Positions 34,043-45,932 are shown, counted from the first letter of the stretch. The stretch is 64,000 bases of DNA from Adineta vaga (GCA_021613535.1 CP075496.1:3720001-3784000), one strand, 5' to 3'. The notes: generated by a model from the sequence alone, not told the origin. Translations and numbers: made by a program.

Positions 34043-35692
34043 TTATTGAAAACAAGACCAGTAGTGTTTATGTTTTTGTTTAACTAAATCGATTTTTTGA
34101 CGAACATCTATATTAATATCATTATCATTGTTCCACTCTTCATTAGTTATTTCCGATAATTTTCCAATTAACACCGAAAGTATTGTTTGAACGTATGTTG
34201 ATTTTGAAGATATATTCGATAGATTTCCATCCAAAGCTATAACAAGTTTACTAGAATCGATCTTGTTGAATTGTTCAATAATCCAAGCATAACATAATGT
34301 TGTAATATTTTGAAGATGAAAATCAACACAAACAACAATTAATTCAGGTTGAAATTCGTTGACTATTGGAAGAATTAATTCGTTCATTAAATGTCGATAA
34401 TCATTATCAGTACTTTGATTAAAACATGCTAATGGAATATTCATTGTATATCCATTTCCTTGATTTTTGCCACATTCATGATAACTTGATCGATGTTGAT
34501 GATCTTCTTTGTGGATTGAAATATAAAAAACTTGATTTGATTCATAATAGATCGATTGAAGTCCACAACCATGTTCACATGTTAAATCAACAATTAAAAC
34601 ACGTTCAATTTGAACTTTATTATTATTCCCATCAATATTTGTTGCAACATTGACTACTTTTCGTTGTTCAAGATTTGATGATGGTGTTAAAACATTTATC
34701 ATATGACAAATTGCATCTTCAATGGCTGTTGCACCTTCTCGATGGATATGATTATTCGAATCAATCAATGCTAACGAAGATTTTCTTGAATAATCGGCAG
34801 TTTTATCAATCAGAACAGAATTAATACCTAATGCAATATTATTGTAGACAGATGTTCCATTTCCATGATCTTTCAATGCACGATGACCTGGGGATGTCGA
34901 AAGTATAAAACCATTGATATGATCGTTATTTATAACATTTTGAATGACATCAATTGTGATTCCAGCACTTAAACGAGCATCGGAAAATGTTCTTTCATTG
35001 TATTGAATATGAAAACGATTTGTTGATATATTGGAATGAGCTTTTTCCGCTGAAACAATCATATTAACATAATCACTCGAATGTAAACAAACTAATTCAT
35101 CAATCGTTGCTGAACGAAATTTCATTGTGTAACAGTAGGACATAAGATCAGTTTTAGTCAATTCTTTCAATAAAGTTACATCTTGAATAGCAATAACTGC
35201 TGAAGGATTATGAATATCTTTCGTTGATATCACATTCTGGAATGTTTCAAGTTTTGATGAATTTTCTGCCTGATTTGTTGATGAACGAAATTTAGCACAC
35301 TCCAAACATTTCAGTAATGAATTAAGACGAACATTTTTTACATACGATTTACATGGATAACACCAAACAGATAAATCTTGAAGACTTATGGTTAGACAAT
35401 GTCCAGTATTATATTGTTCATCTGTAAGTAATGTAAATAACCAATGACCTTCTCCATGATTATTCACATAACGACTACAATGAATTTCTCCACATGATAA
35501 GCATAACCAATTTTCCTTTGTACTTTCACAATCAGTACATTGATGATTATCAATATTAACTAATTTTTCGACTAATGGAACGTGTTGTACATGTTCACAC
35601 GTTTGAGTAGGAATCACAATACCACCTTGATCCGAGTCCGGAGTTAATTCAACATCTTCATCGAGTGCATTGATGAAATTTTCAAAATTCAT
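34043..35692 (-). CDS. HDAC6-like pseudo-deacetylase with N-terminal ZnF-UBP
   Basis: A single intronless 549-codon ORF. Residues about 30-120 form a ZnF-UBP (ubiquitin-binding) finger very like that of HDAC6: C-E-H, C-x2-C, NWLCLSCGEIHCSRYVNNHG, H, then DLSVWCYPCKSYV. The ligands and the Arg, Trp and Tyr that bind the ubiquitin C-terminal Gly-Gly in HDAC6 are present. Residues about 165-545 follow a class IIb HDAC fold (SPGHRA, RVLIVDL, VFYISIHKED, GNGYTMNIPL, LILPIVNEFQPELIVV). The catalytic residues are lost: DxDxHHG is DLTCEHG (369-375, zinc-binding Asp to Thr and His to Glu), the second PGHHA His is Arg, the third zinc Asp (AGFD) is His459, and the catalytic Tyr position is Leu491. HDAC6 itself has two catalytic domains and a C-terminal ZnF, so this order is inverted. 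It is probably a ubiquitin-binding scaffold without deacetylase activity. Confidence 0.85.
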   Translation of the reverse strand: MNFENFINALDEDVELTPDSDQGGIVIPTQTCEHVQHVPLVEKLVNIDNHQCTDCESTKENWLCLSCGEIHCSRYVNNHGEGHWLFTLLTDEQYNTGHCLTISLQDLSVWCYPCKSYVKNVRLNSLLKCLECAKFRSSTNQAENSSKLETFQNVISTKDIHNPSAVIAIQDVTLLKELTKTDLMSYCYTMKFRSATIDELVCLHSSDYVNMIVSAEKAHSNISTNRFHIQYNERTFSDARLSAGITIDVIQNVINNDHINGFILSTSPGHRALKDHGNGTSVYNNIALGINSVLIDKTADYSRKSSLALIDSNNHIHREGATAIEDAICHMINVLTPSSNLEQRKVVNVATNIDGNNNKVQIERVLIVDLTCEHGCGLQSIYYESNQVFYISIHKEDHQHRSSYHECGKNQGNGYTMNIPLACFNQSTDNDYRHLMNELILPIVNEFQPELIVVCVDFHLQNITTLCYAWIIEQFNKIDSSKLVIALDGNLSNISSKSTYVQTILSVLIGKLSEITNEEWNNDNDINIDVRQKIDLVKQKHKHYWSCFQ

Positions 35693-36704
35693 CTAGAAAG
35701 TTAAAAAGAGAACCGTCTATTTGCCATAGAAAACAAACTTGTTGTCTGTAAATAAACTCTACTTTTCTCCTACGTCTTTGACGTAATAAAAAAAAACACA
35801 TATTACATTTGTTTTTCTTTTTGTATGTCTAAATTACTTTCAATAGCTTCTGTACGTCATTCATTCGTCTTTTCCTTTCATTCGTAATTTAATTTTGAAA
35901 AAGAAACCGACAAGAAGAAAGTCTGAAACAAAAAGAAACATACGCACATATCAGTGCATTAAAAATGTCGATAACCTAAACTATGTGTGATTGATGATGC
36001 GTGATCAACTGTTTGTTGAAGGTTGGTAGTTCTGTATTTTACTCTTATCTATACACTCATGTGCGTACTCATTATACATAATAAAGTATGGAGAAAAAAA
36101 AAGAAAAAAACAAACAAATATGAGACATAGCTTCAGGATGATGTTAGTCGAAGACTCAATCTACAATTCTCGGAGCATATATAAATACACATCTATGATG
36201 GATAGGAATACTTGACAAAGATAACTTGCGAGCATCGATTATGTTTTCATAAGCTTCTCTCGATGCTAAATGCAATGTGTAATTAAAAACCAACAGAAAT
36301 TCTTTGATGAGATGTTTTTCGTGATTGTAATAATAATAGAATATTCTGTTTTTTGTCTTGCAAATTTTTGTTAGTCGATGAGAGAGCCTGCAGGAAATAT
36401 TCTATTCGACATACCACATCGAGTGTATGAGATTATTTCATTGTATGTGTTGATAGACAAGTGGAATTATACAATCGTTTCAGTTCGGTATTATTCATAT
36501 ATTGTCTATATTGCAAGTACATATACATGAATATGAGAAAAAAACAAATAGAATAGATGGCAGGTCTTACCAGGAAATAAACATTCGAAAAAGACTTATT
36601 TTTTATTCAGTAATTTTTTTGACGAATCAGTTTTGTTATTACATTCTGATTTTGAAACATCATCATAGGTTTTTTAATGAAGAATTCGCTTTCATTCACC
36701 AGCC
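35693..36704. other. Divergent intergenic region between the HDAC-like gene and APLF
   Basis: No supported gene. Short ORFs are compositionally random. The two flanking genes diverge, so both promoters lie here. Confidence 0.5.
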
Positions 36705-38121
36705 ATGGCTGTAGTAGAATTAATCCCAATAAATAAAGGAAATTCAGTGATTCTTCATGATACAAATTTAATTACTTTTGGTCGTATTCCCACTATTGGT
36801 TGTTTAGACAATAAAATTTCTCGTAATCATGCTCAGGTATGGCTTAAATCAGATGGAACTGTATGGATTAAAGCTGTTCATCATAATCCAACATTTTACA
36901 GGACAAACACAAATCAAATTGTTACATTAACAAAAAATAAAGAATATCAACTATATCATGATGATCAATTTGGTCTTTTACCTGACGAATATTTTTATCG
37001 AGTAGCGATTAAATCACAAGACAAAGAATTAGAAAATGTATCAACAGTACCTAAATCACCAGTAAAAGACAATGAAATTCAAAGGATCAAAAATCATGAT
37101 GCTGATGATGATGATGGCAGATCTCAAGCAGAAAGCAATAGTAATCCAACGATAACTCATACATTACCAGACTCGCTAGATAATAATTCGATATCAAAAT
37201 CTGACGATAAAGAATCAAATGAAGATAAAATAACTACAACTGCACGAATCAGACCACGAATACGTATATATACAAATTATTTTCTAATAAGATTGTTTTC
37301 ATAAGATTATTTTTGATTTAGATGCTGAGGAAAAAAAGATAAAACAAATTATTTATGACGATGATACAGATGATGAATTCAATCCTGTACCATCCACTAG
37401 TACTACTACAATTAACAATCAAGCAACAGTATCAGCTAGTGCTGATTCTACTCGACGAGATCGATGTCCATATGGAGAATCTTGTTATAGAAAGAATCTA
37501 ATTCATCGACAAGAAGTTAGTCATCCTGGTGATCCAGATTGGGAAATTAAAGATAATGATGAAAAGAAAACCAAACCTGATTGTCCATATGGAAATGAAT
37601 GTTATAGACAAAATGCCGATCATTTAAATGAATATTCTCATCCAAGAAAGAAATGTATTGAACTTAATACAAAATCACGTTCAACAAAACGTAAAAGTAA
37701 GATATTGGTTAACATATTTGTCAAAGAAATAGAAATGTTCATCATTTTAGAAATTGAAGATGAAGATGATGATGATGATGATGGGTTACCAAATGAATAT
37801 GATTATAATGACAGTTTTATCAATGATGACGATTTTGATACAGATACGACCAATGATGAAAAAGGTAAAATCTAATTCATGAATTTTTTATCTGTTTCTA
37901 AAATGATGTTTATTATAGAAAGTGTTGAATCGGATGAAGATACAGAATGGAAACCAGAAAAAAAATATGAAAATTTTGATGATACCGATGATGTGTCATC
38001 TGCTGAAAGTGAAAGAGAATTAACGAATCATGAAGCAGAAAGATTTGTACAAAATTCATCATCAAGAAACCATCATGATTCATCGAACAAAAAACCTCGT
38101 GTAGAAAAGGATGATGATTGA
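36705..38121 (+). CDS. APLF: Aprataxin and PNK-like factor (FHA, two PBZ fingers, acidic histone-binding tail)
   Basis: Four exons with introns at about 37263-37320, 37697-37750 and 37865-37918. Residues 1-105 form an FHA-like domain (ITFGRIPTIGCLDNKISRNH, then AQVWLKSDGTVWIKA), which in APLF binds phosphorylated XRCC1/XRCC4. An acidic linker leads to two PBZ poly(ADP-ribose)-binding zinc fingers of the C-x5-C-x6-H-x5-H type: CPYGESCYRKNLIHRQEVSH and CPYGNECYRQNADHLNEYSH. The C-terminus is the acidic aromatic motif of APLF histone chaperones (EYDYNDSFINDDDFD ... DEDTEWKPEK), which binds H2A-H2B. The protein acts in nuclear DNA break repair. The ATG has a good context (agccATGG). All modules are intact, and orthology is convincing from their order alone. 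Confidence 0.93.
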
Positions 38122-38504
38122 TTTTTTAAATAATTTCTATTTCTATTTTTATAATTGTACAAAGAAAATCATTTGTATTTTATTTGTTTTCGATTTTTCA
38201 TAAATTCACATGTTAATTTTCCATCATAGAAACATTCTATTCAGAATAAATTCAACTATGATAACAAGTAATAATTTAGAAAAAAAATCATTTGTGATAC
38301 CGATAGAATATGACAGATGAAATGCTTCTGCATATTTGATATAGTTTTACAATTTTTGTTTCTTTTTCGTTCGTTCTTATTGACATACTTTCAATTTGAA
38401 AATTTGCATTTTATTTTTCTTTTTTTACTCTTTTTCTTCTTCGAGAGTCTAAACATACATGTTCTTTTTCTTGTCTAAACAAATAAAATCCAAAAATCTC
38501 AAAA
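38122..38504. other. Spacer between APLF and the two-pass membrane protein gene
   Basis: About 380 bp, AT-rich, with a T-rich run at 38411-38445. No feature was recognised. Confidence 0.45.
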
Positions 38505-39035
38505 ATGGCTAGTCGAATTGGAATCTTTCTTTCTCGTACAGCATATTTTACTACCGTTCTCATTCTAACAGTTATTGGATTAACATCCATTGTCATTGGA
38601 TTTATTGGTTTGGGTCTTTATATTCCAACATCAAAGAATTATCAGTTATATTCAAAAACAATATGTTCCATACTTGATCATGAATATGATAACTGTGAAC
38701 ATGGAATATACATATCTCCTACAACTTGTTTTTCTATTATGTGGTCTGTCGAATATATCATTTCAAATTCTGCATCTGATCGTTATGTATATTCGACAAT
38801 AACACAAATTTATGAAAAATCAATAGAAGCATTGGATAAACTAGCAAGCTATCAAGATAATACAAATCATACATGCTATTATCATCAAATAAATGTTACA
38901 AATGTTCAATGGGAAGAACCACCATTAGCAACACCTTATTTAATAATGCTTATTGTTGGATTTAGTTTTGCTAGCGTATATATTTTTGTTATTGGAATTA
39001 TTATTATATATCGCTGTCGTTCAAGGAAAGAATGA
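38505..39035 (+). CDS. Two-pass membrane protein of unknown function
   Basis: An intronless 176-codon ORF. TM1 is at about residues 14-41 (FTTVLILTVIGLTSIVIGFI) and TM2 at about 143-168 (LIMLIVGFSFASVYIFVIGI), with a basic C-terminal tail (YRCRSRKE). The loop of about 100 residues between them has four cysteines (KTIC, DNCEH, TTCF, HTCYY) and two N-glycosylation sequons (NHT, NVT), so it is probably extracellular and disulphide-bonded, with both termini inside. The start has an A-rich leader and first Met in a good position. No family was recognised. Small two-TM proteins of this type are common lineage-specific genes. Confidence 0.65.
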   Translation: MASRIGIFLSRTAYFTTVLILTVIGLTSIVIGFIGLGLYIPTSKNYQLYSKTICSILDHEYDNCEHGIYISPTTCFSIMWSVEYIISNSASDRYVYSTITQIYEKSIEALDKLASYQDNTNHTCYYHQINVTNVQWEEPPLATPYLIMLIVGFSFASVYIFVIGIIIIYRCRSRKE

Positions 39036-39447
39036 TCAACATCAACATAAGAAGAAATTTATGATGATGACAGTCAAATAAGGATGACTTTAAATTAAAT
39101 TTTGTGTATAAAAATTCTTTCGAATAAAATTGTTAGTTATCGATATACAAATTTTGAAAGATAATGTCATCGATTTATTTTATTATCTAGATATCAAAAA
39201 GTTTTTTTCTAATCGAATTGAACTAAATATTATAGCTACAGATGACCTCTATCGATATAAAGATTATTGGTTCTTTCATGCAATACTGAATCATCATGGT
39301 AAGCAATTACTATTTGTCCTCTCTTCTCTTTTCTTCTCTGTTCTCGACTCGATTATCGATTTCCATTTTTATAGGTGAAATTCACAGAAGTTGCTAAGTC
39401 ATTTTTTTTCCAGATTTCGTATTATATTATTAAGATAATTATACAAA
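39036..39447. other. Spacer before ADRM1
   Basis: An 82-codon ORF (39130-39378) with a hydrophobic end has no motif and no homology I recognise; probably random. Otherwise nothing was seen. Confidence 0.4.
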
Positions 39448-41138
39448 ATGTCACTTTTCGGTGGAATGACATCGCAAGCGCGAAGCAGAAATTTAGTTGA
39501 ATTCAAAGCAGGAAAAATGAACTTACGTGGCAACATGGTATGTTATATAATATGTTATGCTTTTTTTCCAATGATAAAATTGTTTCTACATATTGAAGGT
39601 TCATCCTGATAAACGAAAAGGTCTTGTTTATCTATATCAAGGCAATGATATGTTAATGCATTTTTGTTGGAAAGAACGATCAAATAATACAGCAGAAGAT
39701 GATCTTGTTATCTTTCCAGATGAAATTGAATTTAAAAAAGTAACACAAAATACTACAGGTAAAAATAGTTGATAAGTAATTGTATGAATATTATTGATTT
39801 CTTTAGGACGAGTTTATATTCTTAAATGGAGAAGTAATGCTCGAAAATTATTCTTCTGGATGCAAGAACCAAAAGAAGATAAAGATGAAGAATGGTGCAA
39901 AAAAATTAATGACTTTGTAAGAATACTAGAAGATAGTTTTTTTGGTTCGAGATGATTTGTAAAATATATCTTGTTCTGTGTAGCTCAATCATCCACCAAC
40001 ACCAGGATTTGGTGATGATGCCAGTGGAGGTAGTGGACTTGGAGGTGGCGCTAATCCATTACAATCTCTTGTGGATCGTATGACAGGTGGTAGCGGTTCA
40101 GGTGGTATCGATCCAAACGATTTGTCCAATGTTCTACGTGGTAAGAAGAAAAACTTGATAGTAGAAAAATCTAAAACAAATGCTTTTGCTATCTATTAAG
40201 GAATGAATCCAAATGAATTAGCTTCATTATTATCTTCGGTGGGAAACGGTTCTGGTGTTCCTGGCCTGATGCAAGGTAGTCATCGTGGTAGGATATTTTC
40301 AATCTTATCCACTTAACTTATAATATCTCTTCTAGATGCATTTGGACAACAAACACCAGATTCTCGTCCTAATACTGCACCAGCTGCAACTCGTGCTTCA
40401 GGAACAGCTACAGCTACAGCTACAGGAGGTGCAACATCAACTTCGAGTAGTCGTCCTAGTGGTTCATCAACAAAACCTCGTAATGGTGGAACTAGTTCCT
40501 CACCATCGACTTCTGCTGCAACAAGTGGAACTAGTGCCGGCGCAACAACTGGTGGGCTCAAAGGTGGTCCAATCCAGATGAGTGCACTTTCAAATATTCT
40601 AGCAAATCTGGGTAGTGGTTCAGCAGCACAAGGAGCTGATGCTGATGCTGGCTCGAAACCCGGTATTGATCTTTATGATATAATGACATCTGAGGTAAAT
40701 TGAATGAATGAGAAAATCTGTCGTTAATTGAATGATTTTTTCTTATTTATAGAATTTAATTCCAATATTAAGTAAAAAAGAAGTCCAAGAAACACTACGA
40801 ACTCATTTACCAGAAGGGAATACAATTCCAAGCACAGAAAAAGAATTAAGAGATTCAATTCAATCTCCACAATTTCGTCAAGCTGTCAGTACATTTAGGT
40901 TTGTTTTATCATTTTTTTTATTTTCTTTAAAAAATTCCTTTTCTTTTCACATCTTTATAGTGTTGCTTTACAAACAGGACAATTAGGTCCAGTTCTGGCT
41001 CAGTTTGGTTTACCAGAAGAAGCTATTATAGCTGCTAATCAAGGCGATATACAAGCATTCGCACAAGCAATGGAAAAACATTATAAGAAAGAGAATGACG
41101 AGAAAAAGTCATCGGACACTACAATGGATACAAGTTAA
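39448..41138 (+). CDS. ADRM1: Proteasomal ubiquitin receptor ADRM1/RPN13
   Basis: About seven exons encode about 430 residues. The N-terminal Pru domain (residues about 18-125) contains [54 protein letters not shown] and [20 protein letters not shown], then [11 protein letters not shown]. It binds ubiquitin and the proteasome base subunit RPN2. A Gly/Ser/Thr/Ala-rich linker follows. The C-terminal DEUBAD domain ([45 protein letters not shown]) recruits and activates the deubiquitinase UCH37. Domain order and length match the family. The start [20 protein letters not shown] is typical of orthologues. Confidence 0.96.
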
Positions 41139-42209
41139 TCACTAGAAACAAAATTACATTTTATTATTTCGTTTTTTTTTGCTTGATTTATGTTTCTTCT
41201 AAGTTTTAAAAACAAAAGGAAACGAGAATATGCAAAATGATGATGATTTGTAGCTTTTTTTTCTCTTCATTCTTTCTCAAAAGACATGTCCAATCCGCGA
41301 TCGTTTTCACTTTTGAATCTTCTGTTTTATAGTCAAGAAAAAACGACCTAATATTTTACTGCTTATCTGCGTATATAAAAGATGATTCATCGAACTTCGA
41401 TTCTCTTTCTCTTCCTTTATTACTTCGGTAAAAATCTTAAGATGAAAGAATTAGAAGAAGAAAAGATAAGAAACATGCGCGCTCATTATGGTTTGGTCTT
41501 CAACTCACTCGATATCTTTATTTTTTCTTATTTTCATATCAACGTGTCACGCAAATATATCTCACCATCACCAGTACGTGCGAGTATTGATAATACTATT
41601 TGAATAAAGTAAGTATTACGCACAGATGCATGGACTCTCGTCTTGCAATTTATTATCCCATAGAGAAATAAATATAGTCTATTTGACAATTCAAATTTCT
41701 GTTTGGAAATCGCCGAATCCTGTAAAAGTGTGAGATTGTCTTTAATTTTAATACAATGGAATCATAACGAAGACGAAAACATTTGCTACCAGACGCGTCA
41801 AATATTATAATACATATAGATAATCCAACTAAAGATCTTGATCGCTATGGATTTCATAGATAGATTATAAAGTTGAAATCCGAGTCTCAACGATCGAAAA
41901 CTATTTTTCATTAAGTAATCTTATACTTTCCCGCCATTTGTTTTTTCTTTAACGGACAAAGTCATCAGAGAGTATGATGAGCTAAACGAGTTCCTTCAAA
42001 AAATGAGTATAAATTCATTTCTTTTTTTCATCACTTTATCATTTGTAAGTCAACCAAATAAGAGTAGAAAGATTTGCTTATCAATATAACAAAAACAGCT
42101 GATGATGGCCTGATATGAAAAATCTTTTCATTAAATTGATATAACATTATTCTTTTTTGTTTTTCTTCTACGATCAATTTTAATTAAAACTTTAGATAAT
42201 GCCCATCTA
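41139..42209. other. Intergenic region between ADRM1 and the CPES-like gene
   Basis: A 73-codon ORF (41382-41603) shows no motif. A pyrimidine-AG (aactttag) at 42187-42194 lies 15 nt before the CPES-like ATG and may be a 5'UTR or spliced-leader acceptor. Confidence 0.4.
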
Positions 42210-43610
42210 ATGGATACAAATACGAAAAGAAAATTAATCGTCGATGTACGTAAATTAAGTAATGGTGCATGTCCATCACGACCTGTTTATCAGCATGGAC
42301 ATTTTTGTGTTCGTGCATTTCATCTACTTCTATCCTACCCAGGTTATACTTTATTTCTATGCTTTCTAATTTATCTTCAAATCATGGATTTAAAACTCTA
42401 TTTTAAAATACGTTCAAGAGAATCATTAGATTTTAGTAATACAAAAGCATTAACAAATCAAACAAGTTCCATCCATATATTTGATCCGTTACCAGTGAAA
42501 AAAATTATGGTTGAACCAATAGTAAGCAATATTATGCGAATATAAAGATACATATCTATTTCGATTTCAATACAGATTCATTATGTTCGTTCACCATTGG
42601 CTGAACAAATAGAAACCAAATTATATTTTACTTATTATTTTCCATTTATATCAGCTAATGCTATATCATATTTTCATTGTTTTCTATCATTAATATCCGT
42701 CAAATTTCTTTCCAGTGAATCATTATTTCGACGACGAATTGGTGTATGTATTTTTCAATTTCGTACATTTCTTGATTGTGTTGATGGTGTTGTTTTTCGT
42801 GCACATTCACATAATAAACGTTATAAATCTTATTATGGAGATTTCGGTTATTATGTCGATGTTGTTAGTGATATCTTAGGCGGTACATGTTTAATTGTTG
42901 GTTGTTTATTATATTTTTACAAACAACGTCCAGTTCGTTCTGTTTCGACACGTTCATATGGATATACAAGTTCATCAGCAAGTGAAGGTGGAAGTGAAGA
43001 AACAGACATGATGATACTCAATCTTGATGATGAACAATCATCTCCACGTATGCAACCGTCACCACCACCTTCAACAACAAATGAAATAACAAATCATATA
43101 TTAGAAACCAAACAGACTATATTCATGTCATTATTATTCTTTTCATTACGATATTTATTAGCTGCAATGTTCTGGGATCGTAATGTTCGTTCTTATGAAG
43201 AATTACTTGATTCACGAGCCGAAACATCACAACAACAAGTTTGTATTCTCCTTTGCAATGAAAAGACATACATAAATCACTACTGGTTTCTTTTCATTTA
43301 TCTAGACTTTACAATTGAGTATATTACATTCTCCATTAACAATATTGATCTTTTATATTTGGAGATATTTATGTGCACTTAGTATTCAAGATTATCTACA
43401 ATTTGCAATTTTTATTGATCGAACATGGGTATGTTTCTTGCATAAGTAGTTTGTTGTTTTCTGTTGAAAATTTAGATTTTAAATCATGTTTAGGAATTCA
43501 TTCAAAAAACGAAAACAATCTCATGGTTTTGTTTGATAACAACAGTTATCTTGACCGAATTACATATCGATCAAGTACGATCTCTATTTGTTAGTCTTTC
43601 AAATAGTTAA
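42210..43610 (+). CDS. Ceramide phosphoethanolamine synthase-like CDP-alcohol phosphotransferase
   Basis: Four exons (introns at about 42523-42575, 43240-43304 and 43428-43493) encode about 400 residues with at least five hydrophobic segments. The exon after the first intron contains a CDP-alcohol phosphotransferase signature: D-x2-DG-x2-F-R, then 15 residues, G-x3-D-x3-D (from FLDCVDGVVFR to GYYVDVVSD). The spacing fits the variant signature described for insect ceramide phosphoethanolamine synthase, D(X)2DG(X)2(A/Y)R(X)8-16G(X)3D(X)3D, except that A/Y is Phe. This enzyme moves phosphoethanolamine from CDP-ethanolamine to ceramide in the Golgi lumen. Surrounding features (FFPFISANAISYFHC-type TM, FRRRIGVCIFQFRTF) fit too. 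Other CDP-alcohol transferases are possible but the spacing favours CPES. Confidence 0.7.
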
Positions 43611-44231
43611 CAAATAAAATCAAAAAAGAAAAGAAAAAAAACTCCGATTTTTGTACCGATGATTTTGATCCTTTTCATCTGTTTGTTTTTTGTCGCACTG
43701 AGCCAGATCATTTTGTATTCTGAACATTGAATAAATCAAAGAAACCAAGCAATTACAAAAATTTCTATTCAAACAGTTCTTATAAGTCAATTGTGTCATC
43801 ATCAATACATAATTTATATACAAGTCGAAGTATTTTTTGTTGATATGTTAAAAGTATTCTCAATAGGATCGAACAAAGCATTTTAATGAATGTACTTCCC
43901 GTTGTTGAATGAATGTAAAAGGAAACGATTTTATAGTGTTGAATTATGAATATGAATTACTAAAGTACATCGTTGAAAGATGATTAAACGGAAGAATATC
44001 TATTCAATAAGCAATCTATTAATCTATCGATTTAATCAAGTAGGTCACTATCGTTTTATTTAATATTATAATCCCAAAGGTATGAACTGTTTTTCCCAGT
44101 TCTTTTCTCATGACAATTGATTCTCTAATCAAATGATTCGATTTGGCAAAATTTCATTCCTTTTTTTTATTTGAAAACAAAAGAGAAGAAATAAGAATTT
44201 TGTATTTTCAGAAAAGTAAAAGAAATCTTAT
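43611..44231. other. Convergent spacer between the CPES-like and LRR genes
   Basis: The two genes converge. AATAAA at 43613-43618 could end the CPES-like transcript. No other feature was seen. Confidence 0.45.
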
Positions 44232-45181
44232 TTATTTTTTTAAATATTTTTCAATTGCTTCCATTCCTTGTCGACAAACATAGATGGGTGGTCTTTCTAA
44301 CGGATTTCCTTCGAAATTCGATGATAATTCCCATTGATGATACCAATCAAGATTTTTCAATTGAGTAAAATTTTTTGGTAATTCTTTTAATTTATTATCA
44401 CCTAACCATAAAGTTTCTAATTTCGATAATTGACATAAAGAATCCGGAATACTTTTTAAACGATTTCCAAGTAATAGAAATGTTCGTAATTCTGTTAAAT
44501 GATAAATACTCGATGGTAATTCTCGTAGATAATTATGCGATAAATCTAGAAATAATAAATTTTTTGATAAATAACATAAACATAATGGCATTTCTTCGAT
44601 ATTATTGTTGGCTAAATGACATGATTGTAAACGTTGTAATTGACGCATTTGATCAGGTAATGTTCGGATATGATTATTACTTGCAGTGAATACTTCTAAA
44701 TGTGCTAATTGAGCAATTTCAGCTGGAATAGAAACAATATCATTGTTGTCTAAATGTAAATATTTTAGATTAATTAAAACACTTAGATTGCTTGGAACAC
44801 GAGTTAATGTATACATCATGCCAGATTTCGATTCAGGTGTCATATCAAGGATATCCAAGTCAGTGATTTCATAGAGTTCTGTAGGAATTGCTAAAGCATC
44901 AGTACCTAAATAGATAAAATTTGAGATTAAACAGATCGATTTAGGAGATGATTTTACCTTTGATATGTAATTTTTTTAATCCATTTGGTAATTGATCAAC
45001 TAATAATCGATAACGATTTTGAGTTTTTGTAAATCGAAGTTGTTTACCATATTCCATGATTGAATCTAATAGAGAACAAATATAAATATTGATTTGGATT
45101 TGTTTTGTTGTATTTATTTTTGAACAAACCTGAAGCATCATATCCATTGGAATCGGACAAATCGAGTGGTAATTTCGGCAT
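44232..45181 (-). CDS. Leucine-rich repeat protein
   Basis: Three exons (about 45131-45181, about 44960-45066, 44232-44906) give about 277 residues. After a short N-terminus (MPKLPLDLSDSNGYDAS; KQLRFTKTQNRYRLLVDQLP) at least seven canonical 23-residue LRRs follow, e.g. LKYLHLDNNDIVSIPAEIAQ, LEVFTASNNHIRTLPDQM, LLFLDLSHNYLRELPSSIYH and LETLWLGDNKLKELPKNF. The cap is GNPLERPPIYVCRQGMEAIE, with a terminal KYLKK. This is the intracellular SHOC2/LRRC-type subclass (no signal peptide, no TM), usually a protein-interaction scaffold. An upstream in-frame ATG at 45244 is also possible. No specific orthologue was recognised. Confidence 0.85.
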
Positions 45182-45932
45182 TGACGTTATAAAACGAAAG
45201 TTCGTCGAATGGATATTTTGAAGAAAAAATTGTATGTTTTTCAAGTGTCTCTTTGCCTCTTGCTCGTGCTCGTGACTATGGTATATGTTTTAAATAATCA
45301 TTCTTTCTTGCTTCTGTTTTTTCACACTTGTCGTCAACTTTTTAAAAGAATAATATTTACATTGAAAAGTATTTTTATTAGTTTATTCATAATTACGAAA
45401 ATCTCGTTTTTCTTCCTATGTATAAGAAAAATTCGATTCGTTTTTCTTTTTTCCTTTCAGTTGTATCTTCTTTCGTTGTTTTACTATCTTTAAACACTAA
45501 CACTCGAATGTAGTGTAATGTCATCTGATAAGACCAGTTTTTATTTGCATGTTGATGTTTATAGTCATTCATCATCATCGTTTACACCGACGTTCTTTCT
45601 CTTCTTTTCACTACTAAATCCACGAAAAATGAAGAAAGAAAGGTTGTTAAATAGAATTTTCTTTTTGTTTATATCGAAAGACAAATGTTTATTGTAGTGT
45701 AAGTAAAAGATTGTTTCTTATTGTTTTTCTTTACAATTGATGAATCAATTAATAATGCATTTTCATTGTAAACTAATTCTTCTTCATATTGAAAATTTTA
45801 GACACAATTTTGTTTATCTAAAAAAAGATTTTATTTGTCAAGGACATTTTCATTATCACTATTATTATTATCATTATTACAAAATTGTAGATTTATTTAA
45901 ATAGATAGATAATTTTTGATCAAAAGAAAAGA
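45182..45932. other. Divergent spacer between the LRR and BCH-domain genes
   Basis: AT-rich DNA without a supported ORF; TTATTATTATCATTATTA-type short repeats occur at about 45858-45878. Both neighbouring promoters should be here. Confidence 0.45.

Noticed and set aside
40313-40561. Minus-strand Val/Ala/Pro-rich ORF in the ADRM1 linker
   Set aside because: Antisense of the Gly/Ser/Thr/Ala-rich ADRM1 coding exon.
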